From Myxococcota bacterium (GTDB lineage Bacteria; Myxococcota_A; UBA796; UBA9615; JAKLKC01), in contig JAKLKC010000044.1 in assembly GCA_023150875.1 (NCBI GenBank), forward strand, positions 1-57,621: DNA of 57,621 nucleotides, read 5' to 3'. Positions 1-7,894 of this stretch are shown in pieces. The notes beneath the pieces were generated by a model. It saw nothing but the letters and a program-made list of their open reading frames with translations. It did not search any database and was not told the origin of the DNA. Both the position numbers and the translations under genes were made by a program. Numbering within the stretch: the stretch's first letter is position 1; each line of letters begins with the position of its first letter.

Positions 1-173
1 ACGAGGTCTTTCCCAACGCCTCCTCGGTCGTCACCCTCGTCGATCGCCTCGTCCACCACTCGGAGATCGTCCACATCGAAGGGGAGTCCTACCGCCTCAA
101 GGAGGCCAAGGAGCGCGCGGCACTGAAGGCCAAGGAACGCGCCCCTTCCCGGTCGCGGAATCCCGACCGCTGA
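1..173 (+). CDS. istB: IS21-family helper ATPase IstB, C-terminal end (5' cut by window edge)
   Basis: The open frame enters from the left edge (codons start at base 3) and stops at TGA 171-173. The visible 56 residues include [20 protein letters not shown] followed by LKEAKER, the characteristic IstB tail (usually DRLLHHS...I.GESYRLKE). IstB is the AAA+ helper of the IstA transposase in IS21-like elements. The Walker motifs would lie outside the window. A Lys/Arg-rich tail follows. This places an insertion sequence at the left border. No terminal inverted repeat of the element was identified downstream. Confidence 0.85.
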   Translation, partial: EVFPNASSVVTLVDRLVHHSEIVHIEGESYRLKEAKERAALKAKERAPSRSRNPDR

Positions 174-452
174 GCCAGGGGCGACCTCCTCCCGTTCCCG
201 AGCCCCCCGCCCAACTCCGGTACGCGGGCCCACCTCCTCGCCCACGCCGTCATCGACTCCCTCGACCACGCCCTCGACCGCGCCGCAAAGGCCCTCGACG
301 GCGCCCTCCCCGAACTGGATCCCGACGCCCCCCACGACGCCGCCGTCAACCTTCCCCTCAGCTCCTACCTCGCCAAGGAGATTGCCGGGGCGGCCCACCG
401 CCTCCGGAAGATCCTGCGCGCCGACCGACAGATCCGACCGCCCCGACCCTGA
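174..452 (+). other. start-less open frame after istB
   Basis: Directly after the istB stop, the same frame stays open to TGA 450-452 with strong G/C bias at third positions, so it looks translated or formerly translated. No ATG, GTG or TTG is present in it. The deduced sequence holds a helical stretch ([20 protein letters not shown]) and a basic end. It could be an IS21 passenger reading frame, a read-through tail of istB, or a 5'-truncated gene. No family is recognised. Confidence 0.25.
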
Positions 453-817
453 TTCCCTCGAGCCCGGTCACCCACCCCGACGGCGGCGCCCCGCGAATCG
501 CGCCACCCTCGATGGCGGTCCGCCGCGATCCGCACCCATACCGATGGCGATCCCGCGCAAAGAGCCGGATCTCCGCGGGTCTTGGCCGCCGGCGACACCC
601 GGTGCTTGCGGCAGTACGCGATCATGTCGCAGAGGCCGGGGCGCCGGTCGGCGGGCGCGTAGGCGGACTCGCCCTCGTCGACGAACTCCGCTAGCAGCCG
701 GTGGTCGGGCCGCTCGTCGACCCAGCGGACCAGGGCCTTGCGCTGGGCGGGGATGGAGATGTCCCGCTGCGCCTGCTCTTCCGAGGACACGCGGCAGTAG
801 GTGACGACGGCGGGCAT
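365..817 (-). pseudogene. large serine recombinase, N-terminal fragment
   Basis: From ATG 817 the protein begins MPAVVTYCRVSSEEQ, then [26 protein letters not shown] and [15 protein letters not shown]. This is the catalytic N-terminal domain of large serine recombinases; the nucleophile is the Ser of the RVSS motif. Family likeness stops after about 75 residues (near base 590). The frame then runs on in unrelated, low-complexity sequence to a stop at 365. The rest of the catalytic domain and the whole DNA-binding domain are missing. It is probably a relic cut by the IS21 insertion or by recombination next to it. Confidence 0.75.
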
Positions 818-890
818 GGGGCCTTCCAACGTTCTATAGTATGGGAAGCGGCCGAGGGTGCGTTCAGTCCGAATCGCCCCCATTCCGTCC

Positions 891-907
891 TTTCCTGATA
901 CAGGAAA
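891..907. promoter_or_regulatory. palindromic operator candidate
   Basis: TTTCCTG-ATA-CAGGAAA is a perfect 7-bp inverted repeat around a 3-bp centre, and is AT-rich against a very GC-rich background. It lies about 75 bp upstream of the recombinase start and about 365 bp upstream of the first replication-module gene. The shape suits a dimeric HTH repressor. The binding protein is not known. Confidence 0.5.
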
Positions 908-942
908 CCGGGGCCGTCCGCAAGGGCCGCGGAGCGGCGTCC

Positions 943-973
943 CCGGACACGGGATGCGCCTTCCGGACACGGG
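943..973. repeat. two 11-bp direct repeats, 20 bp apart
   Basis: CCGGACACGGG occurs at 943-953 and 963-973, so the copies repeat every 20 bp (about two helical turns) on the same face of the helix. They lie in the divergent region between the recombinase relic and the replication genes, close to the 891-907 palindrome. Regulatory use is plausible but inferred. Confidence 0.45.
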
Positions 974-1270
974 TTCCTCGCCCGAGAGGCGGGTCGGCGG
1001 GCGTTCCGCGGGGCCCCCCTCGGGTGCTGGGCTGATCCTCCCCGCGCGCAAAGCCTCGAAATCACTGACATACGCACCCTGAGCCCCAGAGGGCCCTCCC
1101 TCGCCCGCGTCGAGTGGCTCGCGCGAGAACCGTGTCCGCGGCGGCCCTTCCGTGTCCTCGCCACGTCCGGAGAGGCGGCGCATGCTGCCTCCCGAGCTTG
1201 AGGCGCGTCGCCCGACGGTGAGCCGGGACGGCGGCGCGTCCAATTGCTCCCCCGCAGTCACACCGATCCC

Positions 1271-1546
1271 ATGTGTCCGCGCAAGGCGCGGCGGGCGGAG
1301 GGGTACGTGCGCCAAGACCTGCCCATCGAGTTCGCATTCGCGACCGAGCCGCCGTCCGCCGTCGCCGAGGCCGACCTCCTCAACCTCCTCGCCGAGGCCC
1401 TCGCCGACCAGGCCATAGAGGCGGCCCGCGCCGAGGCGGACGCCAGTGGCGGGGCCGCCGGCCGGGCCGAGGACCGGCGCCGCGCCGTGGACGCGGCCCG
1501 CCGCGCCGGCACCCCCGCGTCGCTCCTCACCCCGGCGGGACCGTGA
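1271..1546 (+). CDS. small hypothetical protein opening the replication module
   Basis: A 91-residue protein. It starts MCPRKARRAEGYVRQ, then has an alanine-rich helical middle (LLNLLAEALADQAIEAARAE) and a second charged helix ending TPAGP. The ATG at 1271 is preferred to a TTG at 1244; neither has a clear Shine-Dalgarno sequence. It precedes the Bro-N gene by about 110 bp on the same strand. No domain is recognised. The basic N-terminus plus helices could be a small DNA-associated regulator, but that is a guess. Confidence 0.55.
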   Translation: MCPRKARRAEGYVRQDLPIEFAFATEPPSAVAEADLLNLLAEALADQAIEAARAEADASGGAAGRAEDRRRAVDAARRAGTPASLLTPAGP

Positions 1547-1659
1547 GCCGCCGCCATCCCCTCGGCCGTCGCGGCGCGGCGCGAGCCCCACCACGGGCTG
1601 CGGTCCCCGCGGTCCCCGTGTCGCTGCAACCCGTGTCCGAGCCCGTCCTGGAGGAAGCA

Positions 1660-2616
1660 ATGCTCCCCGCTCCCATCGCCCACACTACCACCGAGTTCGA
1701 GGGCCACGCCCTCGTCACCCTCGTCCACGACGGCCGCCCCTGCTGGATCGCCCGCCAGGTCGGCGAGGCCATCGGCTACGCCCTCGGCGGGCGGCGGCTC
1801 GTCAACCTGATCCGGGGCGAGTGGTCCGCCGAGTTCGAGGAGGGGAAGGACTACGACCTCCTCACCGGGAAGGCGCTGCTCGCCGTCCGTGCGCTCCCGG
1901 TCAACGACACGGGTTGCGTGTCGTTGAAGTCGAACTTCGGACTCATGGTGCTCTACGAGAGCGGCGTCCACTTGGTCGCGACCAAGACCCGCCGCCCGGC
2001 CGGCGTCCGCCTGCGCCGCTTCCTCGCCGACGAGGTCCTCCCCCAGCTCGCCCGCGACGGCCACTACAGCCCCGGGCGCACCGTGCGGGCGGGGCGCATC
2101 GTCGCCCGCGACGAAGCGGCGACCACCCCCGCTCCCGTCCGCCAGGACGAGGACGAGCTGGAGCGCCTGCGGGAGGAGCGGGCCGGGCGCGAGCTGGTCC
2201 TCCAGGAGCGCGTGTTCCAGGTGGGGGCGCTGCGCCAGGCCCTCCACGCCGTGCGGGAGGCGGGCGACGTGGCCCCCGCCATCCTCGCCGCCTACGAGGT
2301 GTTCGCCGCCGAGATCGCCCTCGGCACGTCGCTGCCCGACCTGCGTCCGTCCGTCCCGCCGGGCTGGGAGTCGCCGACGCGGATCGCCCGGCGGCTCGGT
2401 GTCAGCCCGCAGTGGATCGGGCGGGTCATCTCCCACCTCGGACTGCGGGGCAACCTCCCGGGCCTGAGCCGGCCGGTCCTCACGCGGGCCCGGGGGAGCG
2501 ACCTGACGGTGGTCAGCTACCTGTACTCCCCCGAGGCGGTGCGGCGCATCGAGGTCGCGGTCACCCGCCACCCCGAGCCGCGCGTGTCCGGCGACGCGCA
2601 GCCCGCCCGCGGCTGA
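1660..2616 (+). CDS. Bro-N domain phage-type regulator / antirepressor
   Basis: A 318-residue protein. The start ATG 1660 is preceded by GGAGGAAG at good spacing. Residues about 10-120 form a BRO N-terminal domain: ALVTLVHDGRPCWIARQVGE, the GLMVLYESGVHLVATK segment, and the RLRRFLADEVLPQLARDG end. Bro-N proteins are DNA-binding regulators common in phages, as in antirepressors. A charged coiled segment follows (about 150-200). The C-terminus has an HTH-like unit (TRIARRLGVSPQWIGRVISH). It lies 24 bp upstream of the primase start, so it probably forms an operon with it and controls replication or early transcription of the element. Confidence 0.8.
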   Translation: MLPAPIAHTTTEFEGHALVTLVHDGRPCWIARQVGEAIGYALGGRRLVNLIRGEWSAEFEEGKDYDLLTGKALLAVRALPVNDTGCVSLKSNFGLMVLYESGVHLVATKTRRPAGVRLRRFLADEVLPQLARDGHYSPGRTVRAGRIVARDEAATTPAPVRQDEDELERLREERAGRELVLQERVFQVGALRQALHAVREAGDVAPAILAAYEVFAAEIALGTSLPDLRPSVPPGWESPTRIARRLGVSPQWIGRVISHLGLRGNLPGLSRPVLTRARGSDLTVVSYLYSPEAVRRIEVAVTRHPEPRVSGDAQPARG

Positions 2617-2640
2617 CTGGTGGGCGCGGGGGACGGGACC

Positions 2641-5600
2641 ATGCACTCGCGGGAGTCCGCGCCCCCGGTCGGGCGCGCGTGGCTGGCCTCGGAGCCGGTC
2701 ACGCGCGTCCTGCGGCCGTTCCTGGCGTGGATCACCGAGCGCCACGCTGCGCTCGACGGCGTGACCGAGGTCCGGGTGATCCGCCGGGGCCCCGACCGGG
2801 GCGTGTGGGCGGGGACCTTCGGCCCAGGCGACGTGGACATCCTGGTCGAGTCCCTCGCTCCTGTGCTCCCCCGCGCCCGCGGACTGGTCCCGCCCGGCGA
2901 CCACCCCCGGGACGGGGAGGCAGCGTTCTACTTCTCGATGCAGGCCGTGGAGCCGTCCGCCATCGAGGGCGGGCGCGGCCGGCTGCAGCGGGCGCGGACC
3001 ACCACGCGGGACCGGGACATCCGGGCGTACTGCCTGTTCGCGGTGGACGTCGACCCGGAGCGGAACCCGAAGGACGCCTCGGCCACCGACGCCGAGAAGG
3101 CCGAGGCGCTCGCGGTCGCCGAGCAGGTGCGGGCCTGGTTCGAGGAGCGGGGCGTCCAGCCGGCGCTCGCGGACAGCGGGAACGGCTACCACCTGCTCGT
3201 CCCGACCCGCGCGTACCTGGGCGAGGACGTGGGCCCGGCGTCGGCGGACGCCCGCACCCTCCTGGAGCTGCTCGACGCGCGGTTCAGCACCCCGGGCGCG
3301 AAGGTGGACACGTCCATCTTCAACCCCGCCCGCATCCTCAAGCTCTACGGCACCCGGGCGGTGAAGGGGGAGTCCACGGCGAAGCGCCCCCACCGAGTCG
3401 CCTCTGTCGACGTGGACGCCCTCCCCCGGGACGTGGAGCTGTTCGCGCGGCTCGGGGACGAGTTGCAGTGGTTCCGGGAGGACCGGGAGGCGGCGCGGCG
3501 GAGGCCGCCCCCGCTGCCTCCCCCGCCCGTTCCGGTGCCGGCCGAGCGGCGGCCCGCACCGGCGCCGCCCTCGCCCTCGACCGAGGCGGACTGGAAGGCG
3601 TGGCGGGAGCGCGCGCTCGCCGCCCTGGACCTGGCCGCCGTCTACGGCGACCTGCTCACCGGCCGGCGGACGGGGACCTGGCTGGAGTGCCGCGACCCCG
3701 ACTCCGAGAGCGGGGACCGGAACCCCTCGGCCGGGGTCGCCGACGGGACCGGGGAGGCGGAACGGGGGAGCTTCCACTCCTTCCGCACTGGCCGCACGGA
3801 GAGCGTCTTCGACTTCCTGGTCCGCCTGGGCCGGACCGCCGACTTCCGCGCCGCCTGCGCCGAAGTGGCGGACCTCTCCGGGGAGTCGCTGCCGGCGCGG
3901 GAACGCACCCCGGTCGCCGTCGCACCGCCGCCGGACCCCGGCGAGGCGCTGGTCCGGCTGGCCTCCGCCTGGCCCGAGGCGCCGGACGACGCGGCCCGGG
4001 ACGCCCTGGTGCGGGACGCGGTGGCCGCCGTCGTCGGGCTTCCCGCCCTGGAGCACGGGCGGGCGCTGGCCCGCATCCGGGAGGTGACCGGCGTCCCGGC
4101 GCGGCTCCTGGAGCGGGTCGCCGCCGAGGCGCGGAAGGCGGCGGGGGAGGGCCGCCGGACCCGGCGCGCCCGGCCCACCGAGGCCCGTCCGGCGTCCCCC
4201 GACGGGCCCGCCCCTCCCGCTCGTCCCGGCCTCCCGGTGGTGGACTTCGTAGAGAACGCCGACACCGTGGACGACCGCTTCGCCGCCCTGCTGCGGGTCG
4301 TGGCGCCCACCCGCCGCTTCTTCCGGTCCGACTCGGGCCTGGTATTCGTCCGGGCTGGCGGGGGCCCCGAGACCATCACCGAGCGGTCCCTCCCCGGCCT
4401 CCTGTCGGCGCACCTGGAGATCGCCCACTACGCCGTCGACGGAGACGGCGACCGCGCCTTCCGCGGCTACGGCGTCCTGTCCGCCGAGATGTCGCGGGCC
4501 TTCGTCCACTCCCCGCGGGTGCTGGAAGCCCTGCCGGCGCTGCGGACCTACACCCGCTCGCCGGTGTTCGACGCCGCCTGGTCCTTCGTCGGGACCCCCG
4601 GCTACCACGAGGGGAGCGGCATCTACTACGACGGGCCGGAGGTGGTCCCGGGAGACGGGACGGCGCTCCTCCAGGAAGCCCTCCGCGACTTCGCCTGGAA
4701 GGGCGAGGCGGACCCAGTCAACTTCATCGGCGTCCTGCTGACGGCCCTCACGATGCCCCACTGGCTCCGGGGGCACCCCTTCCTCGCCATCAACGGCAAC
4801 AAGCCCGGCGTGGGCAAGAGCACCCTCGCCCGGGTGCTCGGCATCCTCGTCGAGGGGCAGGAGCCCGCGACCATCTCCTTCGTCCCCGACGACGCCGAGT
4901 TCGAGAAGCAGCTCGCCACGCGCATCGAGGCCGGCGACCGCGTCCTCATCGTCGACAACGCCAAGACCTCGGCGACCATCGAGAGCCCGGTCCTGGAGCG
5001 GTGCATCACCGACACGCGGCTGAACTTCCGCCGCCTCGGCTCGAACACCGCCATCACCCGGCCCCACAACGACGTCCTGTTCGTCCTGACCATGAACCTC
5101 ACCCAGCTCGGCCGGGACCTGCGCCGCCGCGCCCTCCCGGTCAACCTGGAGCTGGCGGAGAGCGTGCGGGAGGCCCGGTACACGAGGCCCGACCTCCTCG
5201 GCTTCGTCGCCGAGCACCGTCTGGCCATCGTCGCCGAGCTGGCGGGCATGGTGCGCCGCTGGCTCGACGCCGGCCGCCCCGAGGCCGACGAGCCCGCCCG
5301 GCACAGCACGAGCCAGGCGTGGGCGGGGACGGTCGACGCGGTCCTCCGCCTGTCCGGCTTCGACGGGTTCCTCGACAACTTCGAGGACTCCGAGCACGCC
5401 TTCGACCCCAGCTACGCCCTCATGGTCGAGGTGTGCGCCACCCACCGTGACCGCGCCCCGGCGACCGCGGAGCAGTGGGCCGCCGTCCTGGTCGACGGGG
5501 TCCTGGAGGAACGGCTCAAGGACCGGCGGGGGAACCCCCGCCCCAAGCGCTCCCAGGCGACCGTGGTGGGGCGGCTCTTCTCGGCCTACCTCGACACCAC

Positions 5601-5709
5601 GTTCACCGTCGAGGGGCGCCGCTACCGCCTGGTCCAGGAGCACCCGCGGGGGTCCACCCACCCGCCCACCTACGCCTTCGCCGAGGTCGCCAGCCGGGAG
5701 GATGGATGA
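2641..5709 (+). CDS. primase-helicase fusion (AEP-like primase plus P-loop helicase)
   Basis: A 1,022-residue replication protein. The N-terminal third looks like an archaeo-eukaryotic-type primase: acidic FAVDVDPERN at about 134-143 and LADSGNGYHLL at about 176-186, matching the metal-binding DxD and the following His strand. A Pro-rich linker follows. The middle part has CRDPDSESGDRNPS and SFHSFRTGRTESVFDFL, as in primase-associated zinc/CHC-like modules. The C-terminal part is a P-loop ATPase: Walker A GNKPGVGKST at about 719, then VLIVDNAK and TMNLTQLGRDLRRRA. ATG 2641 is chosen over GTG 2620 because a GGGGGA stretch lies before it; the GTG would add seven residues. The stop codon runs into the iteron region, so the protein probably acts at that site. 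Confidence 0.85.
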   Translation: MHSRESAPPVGRAWLASEPVTRVLRPFLAWITERHAALDGVTEVRVIRRGPDRGVWAGTFGPGDVDILVESLAPVLPRARGLVPPGDHPRDGEAAFYFSMQAVEPSAIEGGRGRLQRARTTTRDRDIRAYCLFAVDVDPERNPKDASATDAEKAEALAVAEQVRAWFEERGVQPALADSGNGYHLLVPTRAYLGEDVGPASADARTLLELLDARFSTPGAKVDTSIFNPARILKLYGTRAVKGESTAKRPHRVASVDVDALPRDVELFARLGDELQWFREDREAARRRPPPLPPPPVPVPAERRPAPAPPSPSTEADWKAWRERALAALDLAAVYGDLLTGRRTGTWLECRDPDSESGDRNPSAGVADGTGEAERGSFHSFRTGRTESVFDFLVRLGRTADFRAACAEVADLSGESLPARERTPVAVAPPPDPGEALVRLASAWPEAPDDAARDALVRDAVAAVVGLPALEHGRALARIREVTGVPARLLERVAAEARKAAGEGRRTRRARPTEARPASPDGPAPPARPGLPVVDFVENADTVDDRFAALLRVVAPTRRFFRSDSGLVFVRAGGGPETITERSLPGLLSAHLEIAHYAVDGDGDRAFRGYGVLSAEMSRAFVHSPRVLEALPALRTYTRSPVFDAAWSFVGTPGYHEGSGIYYDGPEVVPGDGTALLQEALRDFAWKGEADPVNFIGVLLTALTMPHWLRGHPFLAINGNKPGVGKSTLARVLGILVEGQEPATISFVPDDAEFEKQLATRIEAGDRVLIVDNAKTSATIESPVLERCITDTRLNFRRLGSNTAITRPHNDVLFVLTMNLTQLGRDLRRRALPVNLELAESVREARYTRPDLLGFVAEHRLAIVAELAGMVRRWLDAGRPEADEPARHSTSQAWAGTVDAVLRLSGFDGFLDNFEDSEHAFDPSYALMVEVCATHRDRAPATAEQWAAVLVDGVLEERLKDRRGNPRPKRSQATVVGRLFSAYLDTTFTVEGRRYRLVQEHPRGSTHPPTYAFAEVASREDG

Positions 5710-6015
5710 CCTGGAAGACCTGGATGACCTGGGGTTCCGGGGCAGGTCACCCACTCCAAGCTACCGGAACCACGACGGATTCAGGCCCGTGGATGACCTG
5801 GATGACCTCTCCCGGCCCTCTATGGGGATCGATCACCGCTCCGCGCGCCGCGATCCGGCGTCCCCCTCTCCGCAGCGCGCGATCTCTCGCGCGCACGCGC
5901 GGGATAGGGAGAGGTCATCCAGGTCATCCAACGACGGATTCCACATGTGATTCCAGCGACTTGCGATGGATGACCTCCGAGGAACCCCAGGTCATCCAGG
6001 TCATCCAGGTCATCC
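5704..6015. other. candidate replication origin: nested inverted iterons of ATGACCTGG
   Basis: The motif ATGACCTGG (or its complement) recurs about ten times in 310 bp, arranged as two nested inverted repeats. The outer arms, 5704-5738 and 5981-6015, are 35 bp with one mismatch. The inner arms, 5791-5813 and 5907-5929, are 23 bp and perfect. A direct repeat ACGACGGATTC also occurs at 5772-5782 and 5931-5941. The centre holds GATCGATCA and GCGCGC-rich sequence. The left outer arm overlaps the primase-helicase stop codon and the next gene starts 20 bp after the right arm. Iterons beside a replicative primase-helicase are what a plasmid or phage origin looks like. Origin function is inferred, not shown. 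Confidence 0.65.
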
Positions 6016-6034
6016 ACCGGAGGAGCCGACGGCC

Positions 6035-6451
6035 ATGAGCACCGGGACCGCGAGGACGAGGACGGGAGCTCGCATCGCCAGGCGCAGCGCCGGGTCGCCG
6101 CTGTTCCCCGCCCTGACTGCGGGGTCGGGGACGCGGGCGCCCGCCGCCATGCCCGCGCCCACCCGCGAGGCCGGCGCCGCTCCGGCGGGTGCGCCGGTGG
6201 GCGATGCGGCCTCCCTTCCGCCGCTGACTGCCGAGGACGTCGCCAGCTTCTGTGCCCTCGGAGTGGAGGTGAAGGCGACCTCCCCCGAGTTCGGGGAGAT
6301 GTGGCTGGTGCCCGCCTACACGGGCTCCGGCCGCAAGGAGATCACCCCGGAGCACCTGGGCGTCCTCCACACCGTCCTGCGGGAGTTCCCGGGCGCCCGG
6401 GTCGAGTCCTTCGAGTCCCTGCGCGGGGCCGGCGGCGAGCCGAGCCCCTGA
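6035..6451 (+). CDS. hypothetical protein downstream of the origin region
   Basis: A 138-residue protein. ATG 6035 follows GGAGGAG at about 10 bp; an upstream ATG at 5966 would read through the iterons and is rejected. The first 65 residues are Ala/Pro/Arg-rich and probably disordered. The folded part has LTAEDVASFCALGVEVKA, then EMWLVPAYTG and HLGVLHTVLREFPGARVESF. No family is recognised. Its place between the origin and the OB-fold genes suggests a replication or element-maintenance role. Confidence 0.75.
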   Translation: MSTGTARTRTGARIARRSAGSPLFPALTAGSGTRAPAAMPAPTREAGAAPAGAPVGDAASLPPLTAEDVASFCALGVEVKATSPEFGEMWLVPAYTGSGRKEITPEHLGVLHTVLREFPGARVESFESLRGAGGEPSP

Positions 6452-6513
6452 CCCCCTGTCCACCCTACCGCAGTTCCGCGCGAGCAGGCGGCTTCGCCAC
6501 GAGGAGAACGACC

Positions 6514-6957
6514 ATGAGCTGGAAAGACGACGCCCACCGCCGGCAGCGCATCCGCGGACGCGCCCCCGAGCACGGGGGCCACCCCGCCGACCCCGACGAC
6601 GCCCGGTCCCCCCTCTACGCCCGCGACCTGTGGGAGGAGTATGACGCCAACGCCCTCGCCGCCGACGCGCGCTACCACGACGCCGTGCTCGACGTGGTCG
6701 GCCGCGTCGCCGCCGTCGACCGGGACCGCCGGGGCCGGATCACCGTTGTCCTGACGGTGGGCCGCCCGCTCTGCGGCGTCCGCTGCCGGTTCCGCGACGA
6801 CCGCCTGGACGAGGTGCTCCTGCTCCGCAAGGGGTGCGCCGTCTGGGTCCGCGGCCGGTGCGCTGGCGCCTCCGACGGCTCCGTGGACCTGGAGGACTGC
6901 GCCGTCCTCCAGCACGCCGGCCCGTCCGTCCCGCCGCCTGAGATGGCGACCGCCTGA
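6514..6957 (+). CDS. OB-fold tRNA_anti-like protein, copy 1
   Basis: A 147-residue protein. ATG 6514 follows GAGGAGAACG. After a basic N-terminus the pattern YARDLWEEYDANALAADARY, VLDVVGRVAAVDRDRRGR, VRCRFRDD, VWVRGRCAG and VDLEDCAV is that of the tRNA_anti-like OB-fold family (five strands ending in a conserved Cys). These are small presumed nucleic-acid-binding proteins. The second copy, 206 bp further on, shares the same pattern and the same MSW start, so the pair arose by duplication. Beside a primase and an iteron origin, single-strand binding is a reasonable guess. Confidence 0.8.
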   Translation: MSWKDDAHRRQRIRGRAPEHGGHPADPDDARSPLYARDLWEEYDANALAADARYHDAVLDVVGRVAAVDRDRRGRITVVLTVGRPLCGVRCRFRDDRLDEVLLLRKGCAVWVRGRCAGASDGSVDLEDCAVLQHAGPSVPPPEMATA

Positions 6958-7163
6958 GTCCTTGACCTGCCGTGTCCCGCCGACGGCGAGCTGTCGCCCC
7001 TCAGTCGGCGGCGGGCCGGCCCCTCCCGGTGAGCCTACGCGGCTGCTCCGGGCACCCCGGGGGAGGAATGGGCCTCCCCTGGGGTGTGGGGGGGCGACGG
7101 CCAGAGCGGCGACTACTACGCCGTGCCATCGGGCACCCGCATCCACCGAAGGGAGACGAGAAG

Positions 7164-7673
7164 ATGAGCTGGTTCGACAGGGTCAAGAGCAAGGCCACGG
7201 CCTCCGGGTTCGCCACGACCCTCGCTCCCGAGGCGAACGACGGGATCGAGGTTCCGGACGGTACCGAGGGCAACGAGACCGACGGCACCGCCAACGAGGG
7301 CGACGGCGGCTGTCTCGTCCCCCTACGCATCGCCGCCGCCGACCTGTGGCGGGCCTTCCGGCGGAACTCCATCGCCGCCGACGACGAGTTCAACGGCGCC
7401 TACTTGGAGGTCCGGGGCCGCGTCGACACCGTCGAGCGGGACTACAAGGGGCGCATCGTGGTCTCCTTGATGGTCGGGGAGCTGTTCGGCCGGGTGAAGT
7501 GCCGCTTCCCGGAGGAGCGGCGCGGGGACGTGCTGCCGCTGGTGAAGGACGGCAAGGTCAGCATCCGGGGCACGTGTGCCGCGGCCGACCACGACTACGT
7601 CCTCCTGGACGACTGCACGGTCGGGCAGCATGCGCCCCCGCCGGTCGAGGCTACCGCCCGCGCTGCGAGTTGA
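7164..7673 (+). CDS. OB-fold tRNA_anti-like protein, copy 2
   Basis: A 169-residue paralogue of the previous gene, with GGGAGACGAG before ATG 7164. It has a longer acidic, Gly/Asn-rich lead (about residues 24-55). The same OB-fold signature follows: DLWRAFRRNSIAADDEFNGA, LEVRGRVDTVERDYKGR, VKCRFPEE, VSIRGTCAA and VLLDDCTV. It is the last gene of the + strand replication module and faces the oppositely oriented defence island across about 220 bp. A difference in N-terminal length may mean a different partner. Confidence 0.8.
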   Translation: MSWFDRVKSKATASGFATTLAPEANDGIEVPDGTEGNETDGTANEGDGGCLVPLRIAAADLWRAFRRNSIAADDEFNGAYLEVRGRVDTVERDYKGRIVVSLMVGELFGRVKCRFPEERRGDVLPLVKDGKVSIRGTCAAADHDYVLLDDCTVGQHAPPPVEATARAAS

Positions 7674-7894
7674 CCCCGTCGACGCGGCATATCCGCCGCC
7701 GCGACGCAGTCGCTTCCGTCCCCGGCGGCGGATCGGCCCCGACTGGAGCCCGCGTATTGCGACGGGCCCCCCCGACAGCGGAATCGGCCGCCGCCGGGAG
7801 GTGAGGTCCCAATCCTTGCGGGCGCCGCCATTCCCGACCGAGCTGCGTCGCACCGCTTCGCGCGCGAGCTTCCTGGCGCGGTTCAGCCGTAGGA

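Larger units (their letters stand above)
818..1270. other. intergenic stretch between recombinase relic and first + strand gene
   Basis: No convincing gene is seen. The stretch has lower coding character than its surroundings and holds two ordered repeats, listed separately: a 17-bp palindrome at 891-907 and an 11-bp direct repeat at 943-973. Because the recombinase relic is transcribed leftwards and the replication genes rightwards, this is a divergent control region. An AT-rich TACTATAGAAC on the minus strand just upstream of the recombinase start could serve as its -10 region. Confidence 0.5.

Noticed and set aside
2620-2640. GTG 2620 as primase start
   Set aside because: No ribosome site before it; ATG 2641 has a G-rich stretch at suitable distance. 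The difference is only seven residues.
1258-5754. 1,498-residue open frame on the minus strand over the Bro-N and primase genes
   Set aside because: Arg/Gly/Asp-rich low-complexity translation without domains; it mirrors the coding strand, as usual in high-GC DNA.
5702-5950. Short frame starting MDDLEDLDDLGF directly after the primase
   Set aside because: The protein repeats are only a reading of the ATGACCTGG iterons, and the frame continues in low-complexity sequence. The DNA-level palindromes explain it better.
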